From: Bradyrhizobium iriomotense
GTDB lineage: Bacteria; Pseudomonadota; Alphaproteobacteria; Rhizobiales; Xanthobacteraceae
Assembly (NCBI RefSeq): GCF_018130765.1
Contig: NZ_JAFCJZ010000006.1
Span: forward strand, 186,001 to 250,000
Reading direction: 5' to 3'
Length of the DNA stretch: 64,000 nucleotides
The position numbers and the translations under genes were made by a program. Of this stretch, positions 15,926 to 23,805 are shown in pieces. The notes beneath the pieces are model-generated. The model did not search any database. It was not told the origin of the DNA and saw only the letters and a program-made list of their open reading frames with translations. Within the stretch, counting starts at the first letter, position 1. Each line of letters opens with the position of its first letter.

Positions 15926-17098
15926 TCAGTCCTCATCGCCGGGCTTGGAAAGCTCGGCCTTGAGTGAAAACGTGTTCGAGCTGGCGACGGTCTCGCCGGC
16001 CGAGAGCCCCGAGACGATCTCGACGACAGCACCGTCGCGTCGCCCCAGCACGACGTCGCGCTTCTCGAATCCTTCCTTGGTCCGGACAAAGACAGCCTTG
16101 CGGCCATCCACTGTCTGGACGGCGGAGAACGGAACTGCGACGGCGACGTCACGGCGTTCGACCGCGATGCCCGCGGTGATGAACGAGCCCGGCCGCCAAC
16201 GGTTGTCGGCATTTTCGAGCGAGGCGACCACGCGAGCTGCGCGCGTCTCCTTGTCGAGGAGGGGGCTGACGAAGACGATCTTGCCGGAACCGGCTTCCGT
16301 CATGCCGCGCAGTGCGATCTCGACCGACTGGCCTTCCTTCACCAGCGGCAAATCGGTCGAGGAAACCGCCAATTCGACCCAGACGCGGCTCAGATCGACG
16401 ATGACGAACAGCTCGGTTTCAAGACTGTCCCGGCCCACCGCGGCGCCGGCTTCGACCTTGCGTTCGGCGATACGCCCGGAGATCGGCGCCCGGATGTTCT
16501 GACTGCGCAGCGTGCCGTCCGCTGCCTGCGGCAAGCCTGCGATCTCCGAGTCGGTCACGCCAAGTGCCATCAGCTTCTGGCGCGCGATGCCGAACCGCAT
16601 CTCGGTTTGCGCCGCCGCATTGCGCGATTTGATGTATTGCTGCTCGGGGATTGCGCGCCCTTCCGACAGTGACTTGTCGCGCGCCGTCAATTCCTGCTGC
16701 AGCTCGTTGGAGAGTTTTGCCGAGAGGTATTCACTCTTGGCGTCGGCGACCTCGCGGCTCTCCAGAACGGCCAAAACCTCGTCCTTGACGACGTCGTCGC
16801 CGATGTTCTTGCGCAGTTCCGCAACCGTGCCCGACAGCTTCACCGAGACATGAGCGACCCGTCCAGCATCGGGCACGATGGTGCCCGGCACCATCAGCCG
16901 CCGCGCGATCGGGGTTGGACCAGCCTCGCGCAGTTCGATCTCGGCGAGCTTGATGCGCGCATCGTCCATGACGATCACGGACGGCTTCCCGCCGTCCGGC
17001 TTGACCGGCGCGGATTGTGCGAACGCCTGCGAGTTGGAGCCGGTGACAGCGAGCAGGACCGACAGAATCGCGGCGGCCGAATGGCTGGCCGAGAACAT
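15926..17098 (-). CDS. czcB: Efflux RND periplasmic adaptor subunit, CzcB type
   Basis: A 390-residue membrane-fusion protein linking the RND pump to the outer membrane. It has a signal sequence (residues 1 to about 28, S-Q-A-F-A-Q) and a barrel-sandwich hybrid whose lipoyl halves lie around V-S-V-K-L-S-G-T-V-A-E-L and I-R-A-P-I-S-G-R-I-A-E-R. A coiled-coil hairpin separates them (about 140-215). ATG 17098 is chosen over ATG 17179 because GCGGAG lies upstream and the signal peptide then starts the protein. The 17179 version would overlap the regulator gene. Confidence 0.92.
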   Translation of the reverse strand: MFSASHSAAAILSVLLAVTGSNSQAFAQSAPVKPDGGKPSVIVMDDARIKLAEIELREAGPTPIARRLMVPGTIVPDAGRVAHVSVKLSGTVAELRKNIGDDVVKDEVLAVLESREVADAKSEYLSAKLSNELQQELTARDKSLSEGRAIPEQQYIKSRNAAAQTEMRFGIARQKLMALGVTDSEIAGLPQAADGTLRSQNIRAPISGRIAERKVEAGAAVGRDSLETELFVIVDLSRVWVELAVSSTDLPLVKEGQSVEIALRGMTEAGSGKIVFVSPLLDKETRAARVVASLENADNRWRPGSFITAGIAVERRDVAVAVPFSAVQTVDGRKAVFVRTKEGFEKRDVVLGRRDGAVVEIVSGLSAGETVASSNTFSLKAELSKPGDED

Positions 17099-17111
17099 CG
17101 AAAACTCCGCG

Positions 17112-17390
17112 TTACAGATATCGCGAGATCGCCTTGAACTCGGCGAGCACGTTCTTGGACGATTTGCCGGAACCGCCATTGGCGGCGGCGTCGAGGCAGT
17201 GATCGACGTGATCGTGGATCAGGGCTTTCTTCGCCTCGGAGATCGCCTTTTCGACGGCGTGGAGCTGCTGCGCGAGATCCAGGCATGACCGGCCGTCGTC
17301 GAACATGCCGATGACCCTGCGCAGATGCCCCTCGGCGCGTTTGAGCCGCTTGACGATGTCCGGGTGACTTTCGTGGATGTGCTGTGCCAT
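17112..17390 (-). CDS. CsoR/RcnR-family metal-sensing repressor
   Basis: A 92-residue all-helical DUF156 repressor heading the efflux operon. Candidate ligands are C36 in S-C-L-D-L-A-Q-Q, H61 and C65 in D-H-V-D-H-C, plus H64 and N-terminal histidines H4, H6 and H9. C36-H61-C65 is the Cu(I) CsoR triad with the Mycobacterium numbering as I recall it, while the extra histidines recall RcnR (Ni/Co). AGGA precedes ATG 17390. Its own promoter region carries the family operator (17400-17418), so it should repress itself and czcBA. Confidence 0.9.
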   Translation of the reverse strand: MAQHIHESHPDIVKRLKRAEGHLRRVIGMFDDGRSCLDLAQQLHAVEKAISEAKKALIHDHVDHCLDAAANGGSGKSSKNVLAEFKAISRYL

Positions 17391-17399
17391 GGTTGATCC

Positions 17400-17418
17400 T
17401 ATCCCCTGGGAGGGGATA
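17400..17418. promoter_or_regulatory. CsoR/RcnR-type operator
   Basis: Inverted repeat TATCCCCT / AGGGGATA around a central GGG, 9 bases upstream of the repressor start. The G/C tract flanked by TA is the known operator form for this repressor family. Its position would block the csoR-czcBA promoter. Bases 17419-17600 hold nothing else I can identify. Confidence 0.82.
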
Positions 17419-17600
17419 GCCCATAACAGCCGCGCCGCCAAGCTTCGTGCAGGTCCGGATTGTCGCAGCGCAGGAAGACGTGTCGCTTTGCCGTCGGGAG
17501 TCAGGCCGCCGGAACGCACCCCTCGGTCCGCAGCGTCGTCGGGGCAGTGAACTCTTCGTGACGCCGGGCGTCGTCGTGCCTTGTCCCGAGCACGCATGGC

Positions 17601-17629
17601 TTGACAGTCTTCGCATCAAGGCTTCTATT
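17601..17629 (+). promoter_or_regulatory. Sigma-70-like promoter
   Basis: TTGACA (17601-17606), a 17-base spacer, then TCTATT (17624-17629). It has a consensus -35, the ideal spacing and a 4/6 match at -10. It faces the small exported-protein genes that begin about 80 bases downstream. Confidence 0.5.
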
Positions 17630-17706
17630 CGTGGCGACGGGGGAAATGCGATCTCCCCGTGAGGCGACATGCCCAAGAATCGCGTCCTGATCACCAAGGG
17701 CGCAGC

Positions 17707-17975
17707 ATGTCATCGTATCCGATCTCATCTGACGAATTGTCTCAGTTGTCGTGCGCGGCGGCCACGCCGGCGCGCGTTAATATCGGCATCCTGGCCGCCT
17801 CGTGCGTGTCCCTCAGTCCGGCGCTTGCGGCGGGCTGTCGACCGCGCGTGCTCTCACGCCGGAGGAACGCGTCGCCCGGATCCAGGCTGTCGGCTATTCG
17901 CAGGTTGAGACGCAAGACGATCTCGGCGCTGATCGGCGTCAGCGCCTGCTTGATCGCGAGGTGGTCGGAAAATGA
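17707..17975 (+). pseudogene. Small exported-protein gene with apparent frameshift
   Basis: Two frames make sense in succession. From ATG 17707 one frame gives a plausible signal peptide ending V-S-L-S-P-A-L-A-A-G near 17834. A frame offset by one base then reads A-L-T-P-E-E-R-V-A-R-I-Q-A-V-G-Y, followed by Q-D-D-L-G-A-D-R-R-Q-R-L-L-D-R-E. This looks like a real helical domain and stops at TGA 17973-17975, overlapping the next ATG as ATGA. A single-base indel around 17830-17850 would join them into a product of about 89 residues. It could be a true frameshift, a sequencing error, or an internal start such as GTG 17802. The function is unknown. Confidence 0.4.
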
Positions 17976-18352
17976 AACATTCCGTTCGAGCTGTCATCGC
18001 ATGCATCGTCCTCATGGTTGTGCTGATGCCCGGGTTGGCTGCACGTGCCAACGAGCAGTTCACACTGCTCGACGGCAAGCAGATCCGGGCGCGGATTGTC
18101 GGCAAGGACATTACCGACGGGCCGCACTGGTCGATGTACCTGCGCCCGGACGGCGCGCTTGTCAGCTCCGAAGCGGGAAGTTCCTGGACCAGCAGCTGGG
18201 CGATACGCAATGACAAGCTGTGTATTTCGAGTCCTGGAAGTACGTCGCTCGAATGCAACGAGGTCTGGGTGTCCGGCGCGAACGTCCGCATGCGTGCGAA
18301 CAAGGATCAGAAGGCGCTGGAAGCGATCGTCGCGGTGCATCGCAGTAACTGA
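17972..18352 (+). CDS. Small exported hypothetical protein
   Basis: A 126-residue protein with a clear signal peptide (residues 1 to about 26, L-A-A-R-A-N). The mature part is short, with F-T-L-L-D-G-K-Q-I-R-A-R and two cysteines in K-L-C-I-S-S and L-E-C-N-E-V-W that could pair in the periplasm. The pattern of a sample-dependent W-S-M-Y-L-R-P-D-G recalls small periplasmic proteins annotated only as hypothetical. It starts inside the stop of the preceding broken gene, so the pair was once translated together. I do not recognise a family. Confidence 0.72.
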   Translation: MKHSVRAVIACIVLMVVLMPGLAARANEQFTLLDGKQIRARIVGKDITDGPHWSMYLRPDGALVSSEAGSSWTSSWAIRNDKLCISSPGSTSLECNEVWVSGANVRMRANKDQKALEAIVAVHRSN

Positions 18353-18427
18353 GAGCGCGGGTCTCGGAGGCGCGATCGATGGCATCTTGCAGCCGGCATA
18401 TCGCGGCGACGGGAGGTAGGCTGGAAA

Positions 18428-19168
18428 ATGCCCCGTAAGGTGTCTCCATCGATTGAATGTCTGACGTTGAGACAGCCGACGATGTGCGCCGCTTTGGCCT
18501 TTCCGTCGCGGCCGTCTGCACGGGCCAGGCTCATCCTGGCGCCTATGCTGGCTTTGTTAGTGGGAGGGAACGCCATGGCCGAGACTCTGAATTTTGACGA
18601 CGCTCCTGCTGGAAGATCGCCCGCAGGGTGGACTTTGACGATGACCGGCAAGGGCGAGCCGAAATGGACCGTCGAGGCGGACCCCACGGCGCCGAGCAAG
18701 CCGAACGTCCTCAAGCAATCCGGACGGGCGACTTTTCCCGTCGCCATCAAAAGCGATACCAGCATCAAGGACGGCTTCGTTGAGGTAAAATTCAAGGCGG
18801 TCGCCGGATCGCAGGATCGCGCCGCAGGACTCATCTGGCGCGCGAAAGACGCCGGAAATTATTACGTCGTCCGGGCCAACGCCCTGGAGGACAATGTCGT
18901 GCTCTACAAGACGATCAACGGCATTCGCACGTCGCTGGACATCGTGGGGCGCAGAGGTGGCTATGGTGTCAGCACGCCGGTCCCATCCGGACGATGGCAC
19001 GTGCTGCGTTGCGACTTCGCGGGAAGTCGGTTCAAGGTGACCTATAACGGGCAGCCGTTGTTTGAGGTGGAGGACACGACGATTGCGCAGGCGGGAATGA
19101 TTGGCCTGTGGACCAAGGCAGACAGTGTGACCATGTTCGATGATCTGACATATGGTGAGACCAAATAG
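18428..19168 (+). CDS. Exported DUF1080-like (concanavalin-fold) protein
   Basis: A 246-residue protein with an N-terminal extension and a signal peptide ending G-G-N-A-M-A-E near residue 52. It is followed by a jelly-roll domain of the DUF1080 / 3-keto-disaccharide hydrolase type: F-D-D-A-P-A-G, R-A-A-G-L-I-W-R-A-K-D-A-G-N-Y-Y-V-V-R, W-H-V-L-R-C-D-F-A-G and G-M-I-G-L-W-T-K-A-D-S. GGAGG lies 11 bases before ATG 18428; ATG 18482 would give a more usual signal length. The related domain is fused to the GMC enzyme encoded at 19935. Sugar or glycoside binding, or hydrolysis of 3-keto sugars, is an inference. Confidence 0.78.
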   Translation: MPRKVSPSIECLTLRQPTMCAALAFPSRPSARARLILAPMLALLVGGNAMAETLNFDDAPAGRSPAGWTLTMTGKGEPKWTVEADPTAPSKPNVLKQSGRATFPVAIKSDTSIKDGFVEVKFKAVAGSQDRAAGLIWRAKDAGNYYVVRANALEDNVVLYKTINGIRTSLDIVGRRGGYGVSTPVPSGRWHVLRCDFAGSRFKVTYNGQPLFEVEDTTIAQAGMIGLWTKADSVTMFDDLTYGETK

Positions 19169-19197
19169 AAGTTTGTCCACCTCTGCCGGAGATGACC

Positions 19198-19698
19198 ATG
19201 AGCTTTCGACGTCTGTCGGTCGCGGCGATCCTGCTGATTGCGTTTGTCGGCCCAATGCGGGCGGAAGAATCGCTCGTCGCCTACAAGTCGCTTAGTCCGG
19301 AACTGGCGCTTGATCTGGCGCGCGCAGCATTGGCTAGCTGTCGCAGCCCTGGGTACCAGGTCGCAGTTGCCGTGGTCGATCGCTTCGGCGTCACGCAAGT
19401 GATGCTGCGCGATCGCTTCGCAGGCTCCCACACACCGTCGACTGCATCCGGCAAGGCGTGGACGGCTGCGTCGTTCAAAGCCAGCACAACTGAGCTGAAA
19501 GCGATCAGCCAGCCGGGCATGATGCAGTCAGGCATTCGTAATCTTCCCGGAGCAGTCGTAATAGGGGGAGGACTGATCGTCGAAGCAGGCGGCTCTCTGG
19601 TCGGAGCGGTCGGCGTATCCGGAGCTCCGGGCGGTGACGCGGACGAAGCGTGCGCAAGAGCCGGGCTCGATGCCGTACGTGACAAACTGGAGTTCTGA
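19198..19698 (+). CDS. Exported GlcG/HbpS-family heme-binding-type protein
   Basis: A 166-residue member of the GlcG/HbpS (DUF336) family with a signal peptide (residues 1 to about 23). The domain shows L-A-L-D-L-A-R-A-A-L, V-A-V-V-D-R-F-G, K-A-W-T-A-A-S-F, L-P-G-A-V-V-I-G-G-G and the conserved end V-G-A-V-G-V-S-G-A-P-G-G-D-A-D-E. Family members are linked to heme binding or occur next to oxidoreductases. I chose ATG 19198 because GGAG lies 6 bases before it; ATG 19192 is 2 codons upstream. It sits between two DUF1080-containing genes. Confidence 0.86.
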   Translation: MSFRRLSVAAILLIAFVGPMRAEESLVAYKSLSPELALDLARAALASCRSPGYQVAVAVVDRFGVTQVMLRDRFAGSHTPSTASGKAWTAASFKASTTELKAISQPGMMQSGIRNLPGAVVIGGGLIVEAGGSLVGAVGVSGAPGGDADEACARAGLDAVRDKLEF

Positions 19699-19934
19699 GG
19701 GGCGGACGGCAGATCTGGGACCTGCGGTTGAAATCGCCGTCCGGTGTGAACCAGCTCATAGAACCCACCACAAGTTGCTCGTATCTTCTCGGTCACGCCA
19801 CGCGGGGCGGATCATGGCACCGGGACTCCGTTGCTCCCTGAGGAGCGTCCTCTCGCGCGTACCGATCGAAAGGAACGCGGCCGGACCGAACGTCTCGCGC
19901 ATTGCGGCGATAACGCCTCGAAAGGAACTCTCAG

Positions 19935-22343
19935 ATGCTCTCCTTTCTGCGACAGGACCCCTCCATTCAGGTCGATATCCAGGACACCGAGTTTGCGCGG
20001 GATCTGCTCGGCAGATACGTGTGCAGCACCTTCGACGAAGCCGTGAGCAACGGCGGAAGGCCGTTTGACGTGGTTGTCATCGGCGCGGGAATGTTCGGCG
20101 CATATGCTGCTGCGAAGATTTATCGTGCCGGCGCCGACCAGAACCTGCGGGTACTCCTGCTCGATGCGGGGGGCTATCTCGCCCCGACGCACCTGCAGAA
20201 TCTGCCGCATCTCGGCCTGAACGCACCGGATACCGCGTTGGTAACGCGTAATGACCAAGATCCACGTGCGCGCAACGGTGTCTGGGGCATTCCTTGGCAC
20301 AGTAACGAGCCCTTCACTGGGCTGGCCTACTGCCCCGGAGGCCGGTCGTTATTTTGGGGAGGCTGGGCACCGCGGCTCATGCCGGCCGATCTGGCTGGGT
20401 GGCCCAAAGCTGCGCGCGATTTTCTCGGCGCGAATTACCCCGACGTCGAGTTTGAGATCGGCGTTCAGGACAAGGCGGACTATCTGTCGGGCCCGCTCAA
20501 CACGGCAATCAATGCAGAGTTGCAGGCCGCAACGGCTGGCGCGAACCCGATCATTCCCGACGTGACGGTGGACATGGTCGAAGACGCTCCCATCGCGGTG
20601 CAGGCGAGCTCACCTGGTCCCGGGCTCTTTTCGTTCGACAAGTTCAGCAGCGGACCCATGCTGCTGGAAAGCATCCGCGACGACATCGCCAGGCGCTGGA
20701 CGTTGAACGACAACTCGCGGCGACGCTTCTTCCTCGTTCCAAGGTGCCACGTGATAAGGCTACAGAACAGCGGGGGCAGGGTCACGGGCATCGATCTCAC
20801 CTACAATGGGCAGTTTCGATCGCTTTCCGTTCCGACAAACCTCAGTCCCGATTGTCAGGTCGTCCTGGCGGCAGGCACGATCGAGTCGACGCGGCTGGCA
20901 ATCGAGTCATTCCCGATCAATCGTGGCGCGTACAGCATGGGTGCCAATTTCATGGCTCATCTGCGCACGAACCTTACCGTGCGCATCAAACGCAGTGCGC
21001 TCGGGCTCGGCGCGCTCGCGACACTCGAGCAGGGCGGCGCGATCGTGCGTGGCGAGATCACGAACCCTGACGGGAGCAAGCGTCGCTATCATGTCCAGGT
21101 GCTCGCGTCGGCTGAGAAGGGACAGAATCCGGAAGCGACGATGTGGACGATGGTGCCCGACATCGACTTGCTGCGGAATCTGCTTTCAAACGAAGACCCG
21201 GACTGGGTGGCGATCGTCTTTCGCGGCCTCGGCGAGATGGACGGCGACAAGAGAGCCGGGCCCGGCGGCGCTACGAGCTTCGTGAACCTCACGAATGCGG
21301 CCGATCCTCTTCAAAACGACGGCATGAGCGCTCGTGCCTGGGTCAATTTCACGCCCACGTCGAACGACTACGCAGCCTGGACCAAACTCGCCGCCGCGGC
21401 AGTCAAGTTGGCCGAACGCCTCGGCAAGAAGGCCGGCGACGTCCAGTACCTGTACAATGGCGGCTGGCAAAGCGCGCCGCCGCCCGATCCGTTTGCTACC
21501 ACCAAGGACCAGCTGGGCAACACGCACCACGAAGCCGGAACGCTGTGGATGGGGGACGATCCTGCTACGTCGATTACGGACTCAAGCGGGCGATTCCATC
21601 ACATCGCGAACGCCTGTGTTGTTGGTCCTGCCTTGTTCCCCACTGTCGGCTCGGCGAATCCGTCTTTGACTGGCCTTACGCTCGCGCGTCGGACGAGTGC
21701 TGCCGTCGTTGGGGCACTGACGCCGGCGCCCTCGGCGCAGTTCAAATCGCTCTACACCGGGAGTCTCGCCGACTGGCAGATGTCGGGAGCCGGAGGCTTC
21801 CTGCAGGTATACGACATTCTCGAGTCCTTTGGGGGGCCCGGACTGCTCTGGTACACGCGTGAAGGTTTCTCGGACTTTGTGCTTGAGTTCGAATGGCAAT
21901 ACGCGAACCGCACGGACAATTCAGGGGTCTTCATTCGCGTGCCCAATCTGAACAGCGCGAATCCGAGCGACTGGATGGCCGCAATCGACCAGAGCTACGA
22001 GATCCAAATCGATCCGCGTGGATACAACTCCGAAAAGAATGTGGAGAACGATCCTTTGCGAAGCACCGGTGCGATCTACAACATCAATGCGCCGACCCGC
22101 ACCGACGTTGCGAAAGGCCCATGGCAGTGGAACACATTTCTGATCGAGGCGGTTGGGAGCCGCATCAAGGTGACGCTTAACGGTGTGCTCGTGAACGACT
22201 TCACGGACCCCAAGCCTCGGTCTCTTCGGGGACACATCGCACTGCAAAACCATCACGATGGTTCGAAGGTGCAATTCCGCAATATTCGCATCAAGGCGGT
22301 GCTGCCGGGGGTCACCGAACTGCCTCTCCCACGGGTCGCGTAG
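19935..22343 (+). CDS. GMC oxidoreductase fused to a C-terminal DUF1080 domain
   Basis: An 802-residue two-domain protein with no signal peptide. Residues about 40-595 are a GMC flavoprotein: FAD motif V-V-I-G-A-G-M-F-G-A, F-T-G-L-A-Y-C-P-G-G-R-S, W-G-G-W-A-P, and the C-terminal catalytic region N-T-H-H-E-A-G-T-L-W-M-G. H532 and N575 (in V-G-S-A-N-P) are the likely active-site pair. Residues about 600-795 are a DUF1080 / 3-keto-disaccharide hydrolase-like jelly roll (L-Y-T-G-S-L-A-D-W-Q, F-V-L-E-F-E-W, N-S-G-V-F-I-R, H-I-A-L-Q-N-H). This suggests oxidation of a sugar hydroxyl coupled to cleavage or binding of the keto product. A GAAAGGAA site precedes the start. Confidence 0.85.
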   Translation: MLSFLRQDPSIQVDIQDTEFARDLLGRYVCSTFDEAVSNGGRPFDVVVIGAGMFGAYAAAKIYRAGADQNLRVLLLDAGGYLAPTHLQNLPHLGLNAPDTALVTRNDQDPRARNGVWGIPWHSNEPFTGLAYCPGGRSLFWGGWAPRLMPADLAGWPKAARDFLGANYPDVEFEIGVQDKADYLSGPLNTAINAELQAATAGANPIIPDVTVDMVEDAPIAVQASSPGPGLFSFDKFSSGPMLLESIRDDIARRWTLNDNSRRRFFLVPRCHVIRLQNSGGRVTGIDLTYNGQFRSLSVPTNLSPDCQVVLAAGTIESTRLAIESFPINRGAYSMGANFMAHLRTNLTVRIKRSALGLGALATLEQGGAIVRGEITNPDGSKRRYHVQVLASAEKGQNPEATMWTMVPDIDLLRNLLSNEDPDWVAIVFRGLGEMDGDKRAGPGGATSFVNLTNAADPLQNDGMSARAWVNFTPTSNDYAAWTKLAAAAVKLAERLGKKAGDVQYLYNGGWQSAPPPDPFATTKDQLGNTHHEAGTLWMGDDPATSITDSSGRFHHIANACVVGPALFPTVGSANPSLTGLTLARRTSAAVVGALTPAPSAQFKSLYTGSLADWQMSGAGGFLQVYDILESFGGPGLLWYTREGFSDFVLEFEWQYANRTDNSGVFIRVPNLNSANPSDWMAAIDQSYEIQIDPRGYNSEKNVENDPLRSTGAIYNINAPTRTDVAKGPWQWNTFLIEAVGSRIKVTLNGVLVNDFTDPKPRSLRGHIALQNHHDGSKVQFRNIRIKAVLPGVTELPLPRVA

Positions 22344-22417
22344 CCAGATCATCCATCAAGTCGAAGCATGTCCGGTCTCGGCCTCCGGCTTAGTGGGCGC
22401 TTCGCAGACCGTGCTCC

Positions 22418-22458
22418 CCAAATAAAAACACCCGCGACGGACGGCTCCGCGCGGGTGT
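22418..22458 (-). terminator. Rho-independent terminator of the PBP1A-DUF1214-DUF1254 operon
   Basis: Perfect 9-bp stem ACACCCGCG (22428-22436) / CGCGGGTGT (22450-22458). Read on the minus strand, the stem is followed by a T-rich run complementary to the A-rich 22420-22429 stretch. This is the right orientation to end minus-strand transcription coming from 22637. The rest of the gap 22343-22637 shows nothing else. Confidence 0.8.
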
Positions 22459-22636
22459 GCGACAAACTCTCGATGATGCCAGTATGCCGGTGTTTTGCCC
22501 GACGAGTCAAAGCTGCGCACGCGAAGCCGACGGCCTCAACATCACCGGTCCGAAGAGCGCAATGATTTCAATGCCCCCGCTACTGTGCATGGGGTTGTTT
22601 TCGCACTTTTTGTTGTGATCCTGCCGAAACGGCCGT

Positions 22637-23221
22637 TCAGCGCCGTCCGCGCGGCGCCTCGGCCTTGGCCGGCGGCTCGGTCTGCGGGCCGCATGTCGCA
22701 GCCTGAAGCGAGCCTTGCGCCTGCGGCATCAGGCCGGGCTCGGCGGCGAGCGCCTTCATCACGATCAGGCCGGTGGTGCTCGGGGAGTCGATGATCAGGC
22801 GGTCGGCCGCGGTGACCTCTTCGTCCTCCGGCAGCTCCTCGTGCTGCGCTTCCGTCATCAGGTCGAGCTCGATCACCTTCTTGCCGGCCGAGCGGTCGTT
22901 GATGGCGTAATAGGCGATCTCGTTGCGGGTGTAGAACGACACCGAGGTGTAGGCCTGGCTCACCGGCACGGTGAGCTTGATCGGGCCGCCCGAGAGGTCG
23001 TAGCGGCAGATCGCCAGCGCAAAGGCCGGATCCATGAACGGCATCGGTGAGGTCTGCGGATCGGCGAGGGGCAGCTGCGTCACGCCGTTGAGCTTGGTCA
23101 TCGGCGTCAGCCGCGAATAGGCGTCCTGCGTCGCGATCCGCGGCAGCGCCAGCACGCTGACGAGATGGACCACGAGGCCCAGCACCACGCCGGCAACGAT
23201 GGTGAAGGCGAGGCGGATCAT
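22637..23221 (-). CDS. DUF1254-type membrane-anchored protein
   Basis: A 194-residue protein with an N-terminal membrane anchor (residues about 4-26) and one DUF1254-like domain: M-D-P-A-F-A-L-A-I-C-R-Y-D-L, V-S-F-Y-T-R-N-E-I-A-Y-Y-A-I-N. The C-terminus is Pro/Ala-rich and poorly conserved. It overlaps the DUF1214 gene by 4 bases (ATGA). In many bacteria DUF1254 and DUF1214 form one larger protein; here they are separate coupled genes behind PBP1A. The role is unknown, with a periplasmic location inferred from the anchor. Confidence 0.82.
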   Translation of the reverse strand: MIRLAFTIVAGVVLGLVVHLVSVLALPRIATQDAYSRLTPMTKLNGVTQLPLADPQTSPMPFMDPAFALAICRYDLSGGPIKLTVPVSQAYTSVSFYTRNEIAYYAINDRSAGKKVIELDLMTEAQHEELPEDEEVTAADRLIIDSPSTTGLIVMKALAAEPGLMPQAQGSLQAATCGPQTEPPAKAEAPRGRR

Positions 23222-23796
23222 GAGCAGCCCACCGTCGAGATCGTGGGCATCGGCGCATCGCGCTGGGTGCGTGTCGCGACGCCGACAGGGGTGTCGTAGA
23301 GGCGCAGCATCAGCGCGTAGCGCTCGATGCCGCCGGTCGGCAGCCAGTTGCCGGCGCGCGAGCGCGAGGCGATGCGGATCTCGAACGTGCCGTCGGACGA
23401 CCGCACGATCTCCTGGCTGGTGAAGCCGTAGCGCTGCAGCGAATTGGCGACGAGATGGCCCTTGCGGTCGTACAGCGTCAGCGTCCAGAACCGCGCCGGC
23501 GGGGTCACGCCGGAAACGATCACGTCGCAGCGGCCGTCGAGCGCCTTCTTCTTGTCGTCGGCGGTCGCGGTGAAGGCGACGCCGTCGCCGGTGCCGATCG
23601 GCAGTTCGCCGTTGCGCACGATGGTGGCGCGCGAATAGGGATCGACGTCGGCGGTGCCGGTGCGCGGCCGCGCCGTCCAGGCGCCGATGGTCAGCGCGCC
23701 GATCTCGGTGCCGCGTGTCGTCGTCATCCAGGTGGCGCCGACGCCGACCACGGTCGCGAGGAGAAGGGCCGTCAATGTGATCAGGATCAGCCGCAC
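23218..23796 (-). CDS. DUF1214-type membrane-anchored protein
   Basis: A 192-residue protein with an N-terminal transmembrane segment (residues about 3-22). The DUF1214-like core reads D-P-Y-S-R-A-T-I-V-R-N-G-E-L-P, W-T-L-T-L-Y-D-R-K-G, L-Q-R-Y-G-F-T-S and N-W-L-P-T-G. It begins 9 bases after the PBP1A stop and ends overlapping the DUF1254 start. Co-transcription with PBP1A suggests an envelope role; nothing in the sequence gives an activity. Confidence 0.85.
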   Translation of the reverse strand: MRLILITLTALLLATVVGVGATWMTTTRGTEIGALTIGAWTARPRTGTADVDPYSRATIVRNGELPIGTGDGVAFTATADDKKKALDGRCDVIVSGVTPPARFWTLTLYDRKGHLVANSLQRYGFTSQEIVRSSDGTFEIRIASRSRAGNWLPTGGIERYALMLRLYDTPVGVATRTQRDAPMPTISTVGCS

Positions 23797-23805
23797 GGTT
23801 TTCGA

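Noticed and set aside
14312..15967. 551-residue plus-strand open frame opposite czcA
   Set aside because: It is rich in Asp, Arg, Gly and His in a way typical of the antisense of GC-rich coding DNA. The minus strand encodes a full-length RND pump with all motifs.
17659..18213. 184-residue open frame covering both small exported-protein genes
   Set aside because: Its 3' half lies in the wrong frame for the ATG 17972 gene, which has a good signal peptide, and for the ATGA-coupled segment ending at 17975. Only its first part (from 17707) may be coding.
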